From Pseudoxanthomonas sacheonensis (GTDB lineage: Bacteria > Pseudomonadota > Gammaproteobacteria > Xanthomonadales > Xanthomonadaceae): DNA of 64,000 nt. The notes beneath the pieces are model-generated. The model searched no databases. It was not told the DNA's origin and worked only from the letters and a program-made list of their open reading frames with translations. The stretch covers positions 390,833 to 454,832 of the forward strand of contig NZ_PDWS01000001.1 of the NCBI RefSeq assembly GCF_010093305.1. The letters are read 5' to 3'. Positions within the stretch are counted from its first letter, which is position 1, and the number at the start of each line of letters is the position of its first letter. Of the stretch, positions 62,106 through 64,000 are shown one piece after another. The position numbers and the translations under genes are program-made.

Positions 62106-64000
62106 TCAGCCTGCGGCGCTGATCGGTGCGGCGGACAATGCCAACTGCGGCCAGCGTGCGAGCACCGCTTCGCGGATGCCGCTGGCGTCGATGCCAGCCT
62201 CGGTCAGCAGTTGCTCGCGGCTGGCATGGTGCTGGAACTCGTCCGGCAGGCCCAGCTGCAAAACCGGAAGCTGCAGATTTTCGGCGTGCAGCAGCTCGGC
62301 CACGCCGGAACCGGCGCCGCCCATCACCACGTTGTCTTCGATGGTGACGAAACCTTCGTGGGTCGAGGCCAGTTCGAGGATCAACGCGCGGTCCAGCGGT
62401 TTGACGAAGCGCATGTTGATCACGGTAAGGCCCAGCTCCCTGCCGACCTGTTCGGCCGCCGGCACCGTGGCCCCGAATGCCAACAGAGCGATGCGCGAAC
62501 CACGCGCGCGCACTTCCGCCTTGCCGATCGGCAAGGTCTCCAGGCCCGCATCGATGGCCGCGCCCGGACCGGTACCGCGCGGATAACGCACCGCCGCCGG
62601 TCCCTGGTGCTGGAAGCCGGTGCTCAGCATCCTGCGGCACTCGTCCTCATCGGCCGGCGCCATCACCACCATGTGCGGCACGCAGCGCAGGTAGCTCAAA
62701 TCCAGATTGCCGGCGTGGGTGGCGCCGTCCGGGCCGACCACGCCGCCGCGGTCGATGGCGAACAGCACATCCAGTTTCTGGATGGCCACGTCGTGCACCA
62801 GCTGGTCGTAGCCGCGTTGCAGGAAAGTGGAATAGATGGCGACCACCGGCTTGGCGCCTTCGCAGGCCATGCCCGCCGCCAGCGTCACCGCGTGCTGTTC
62901 GGCGATGGCCACGTCGAAATAGCGCTGCGGATATTCCTTGCTGAAACGCACCAGGCCCGAGCCTTCGCGCATCGCAGGCGTGATGGCCAACAGCGTGGGA
63001 TCGGCTGCGGCCATGTCGCACAACCAGTCGCCGAAAATATCCGTGTAGGTCGGTTTCTTCGCGCCGCCCTTGCTGACCAGCCCCTTCTCGGGATCGAACG
63101 GACCGACCGCGTGGTAACCGATCTGATCGCCTTCGGCCAGTTCGTAGCCTTTGCCCTTGGTGGTGATGATGTGCAGCAGCTGCGGACCTTTCAGGGTCTT
63201 GAGCGTCTTCAGCGCGCTGACCAGCGCGGGCACGTTATGGCCGTCGATGGGGCCGGTGTAGTGGAAGCCCATTTCCTCGAACAGCGTGGACGGCACGAAC
63301 ATGCCCTTCCAGTGCTCTTCCCAGCGGCGCATGAAGCGTGCCGGCGGCTTGCGCTTGTCGCCCAGCAGTTTCTTGCCGCCTTCGCGCAGGGCGTTGAGGG
63401 TGCGGCTGCTGCTGATGCGGCCGAGCATCTTGGTCAGGCCGCCGACGTTTTCCGAAATCGACATCTGGTTGTCGTTGAGCACCACCAGCAGGTTGGGTTC
63501 CGGATCTTCCATGCCGCCGGCGTGATTCAGCGCTTCGAAGGCCATGCCGGCGGTCATCGCGCCGTCGCCGATCACCGCCACCACCCTGCGTTCGTTGCCG
63601 GCCTGCGCATTGGCGATGGCCATGCCCAATGCGGCGGAGATCGAAGTGGAGGAATGACCGACGCCGAAGGTGTCGTACTCGCTTTCTTCGCGCTTGGGGA
63701 AGGGGGCCACGCCGTCGGCCTGCTTGACCGTGTGGATGCGGTCGCGGCGTCCGGTGAGGATCTTGTGCGGGTAGGTCTGGTGGCCGACGTCCCACACCAG
63801 CCGGTCGTCCGGCGTGTTGTAGAGGTAGTGCAGGGCGACCGTGAGTTCGATCACGCCCAGGCCGGCGCCGAAATGGCCGCCGCTCTTGCCCACCGATTCG
63901 ATCAGATAGGCGCGCAGTTCGTCGGCGATCTCGGTCAGTTCGGACTCGTCGAACTGGCGCAAATCGGCGGGGAGGTCGATGCGGGAAAGGCGGGGGTAGC
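62106..64000 (-). CDS. dxs: 1-deoxy-D-xylulose-5-phosphate synthase, 5' end beyond the window
   Basis: The first enzyme of the MEP isoprenoid pathway, which joins pyruvate and glyceraldehyde-3-phosphate with thiamine diphosphate. About 631 residues are visible; the frame stays open to the right edge, where it reads [20 protein letters not shown], so only a few N-terminal residues are missing. Motifs: [20 protein letters not shown], the ThDP site [18 protein letters not shown] with LNDNQMSIS, and the transketolase domain ([40 protein letters not shown]). The C-terminal domain ends in [20 protein letters not shown]. The ATG-like start within the window near 63962 is too late. Confidence 0.96.
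   Translation of the reverse strand, partial: YPRLSRIDLPADLRQFDESELTEIADELRAYLIESVGKSGGHFGAGLGVIELTVALHYLYNTPDDRLVWDVGHQTYPHKILTGRRDRIHTVKQADGVAPFPKREESEYDTFGVGHSSTSISAALGMAIANAQAGNERRVVAVIGDGAMTAGMAFEALNHAGGMEDPEPNLLVVLNDNQMSISENVGGLTKMLGRISSSRTLNALREGGKKLLGDKRKPPARFMRRWEEHWKGMFVPSTLFEEMGFHYTGPIDGHNVPALVSALKTLKTLKGPQLLHIITTKGKGYELAEGDQIGYHAVGPFDPEKGLVSKGGAKKPTYTDIFGDWLCDMAAADPTLLAITPAMREGSGLVRFSKEYPQRYFDVAIAEQHAVTLAAGMACEGAKPVVAIYSTFLQRGYDQLVHDVAIQKLDVLFAIDRGGVVGPDGATHAGNLDLSYLRCVPHMVVMAPADEDECRRMLSTGFQHQGPAAVRYPRGTGPGAAIDAGLETLPIGKAEVRARGSRIALLAFGATVPAAEQVGRELGLTVINMRFVKPLDRALILELASTHEGFVTIEDNVVMGGAGSGVAELLHAENLQLPVLQLGLPDEFQHHASREQLLTEAGIDASGIREAVLARWPQLALSAAPISAAG

Overview
The window is GC-rich chromosomal DNA from a gammaproteobacterium of the Xanthomonadaceae/Lysobacteraceae (a Lysobacter, Luteimonas, Pseudoxanthomonas or Stenotrophomonas-like genome; genus not resolvable by eye). 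Pointers are the FimT-PilV-PilW-PilX-PilY1-PilE cluster, an infC gene that appears to start at ATC, an effector-like protein ending in an XVIPCD-type domain (Xanthomonas-type T4SS), an Oar-like TonB receptor, and dozens of GTAG-headed REP hairpins and GGGAATC heptamer repeats in the spacers. No transposase, prophage, CRISPR array or rRNA operon was seen. Most of the window is core genome.

Layout. 1-4.6 kb: end of an OPT transporter, a decayed remnant of a PHP-type metallohydrolase (minus strand), an exported S9 peptidase and a DUF819 permease. 4.8-6.9 kb: a minus-strand pair, an ankyrin lipoprotein followed by a lipase-fold protein with an XVIPCD-like tail, the best candidate for an uncharacterised effector/immunity pair. 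7-10.6 kb: cstA-ybdD and corA. 10.7-17.9 kb: GH97 glucosidase, a DUF4105/Lnb-like membrane protein, corC, a secreted protein of unknown function, ybeY, ybeZ and a small ORF, all on the minus strand. 18-22 kb: TetR-HlyD-ABC ATPase-ABC permease exporter operon. 22-25 kb: miaB and a lytic transglycosylase. 25-29 kb: petABC (cytochrome bc1) then sspA-sspB. 29-32.3 kb: DUF3301, nadC and Trm112-like on minus; purE-purK on plus. 32.5-35.5 kb: a tandem-module secreted protein, sodB, then grxD-SDR-marC chained by GTGA overlaps. 35.7-40.6 kb: Oar-like receptor and ppnN. 40.6-48.9 kb: an AlgZ/FimS-like kinase divergent from the minor-pilin/PilY1 operon. 49-52.3 kb: tRNA-Asn, a solitary FimT pseudopilin, uvrB, tRNA-Val. 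52.4-60.4 kb: thrS-infC-rpmI-rplT-pheS-pheT-ihfA-merR and tRNA-Pro. 60.4-64 kb: a cupin_5 protein, a TraB/GumN-family protein and dxs, cut by the window edge.

Functional themes: respiration and stress proteolysis (petABC, sspAB), de novo purine and NAD synthesis, translation (thrS-infC-rpmI-rplT-pheST), type IV pilus tip assembly with a possible dedicated sensor, and envelope maintenance. Spacers between genes are unusually full of paired REP hairpins, some lying inside operons and one heptamer repeat lying in frame inside pheT. All functional calls rest on reading motifs and gene order; no database search was run.
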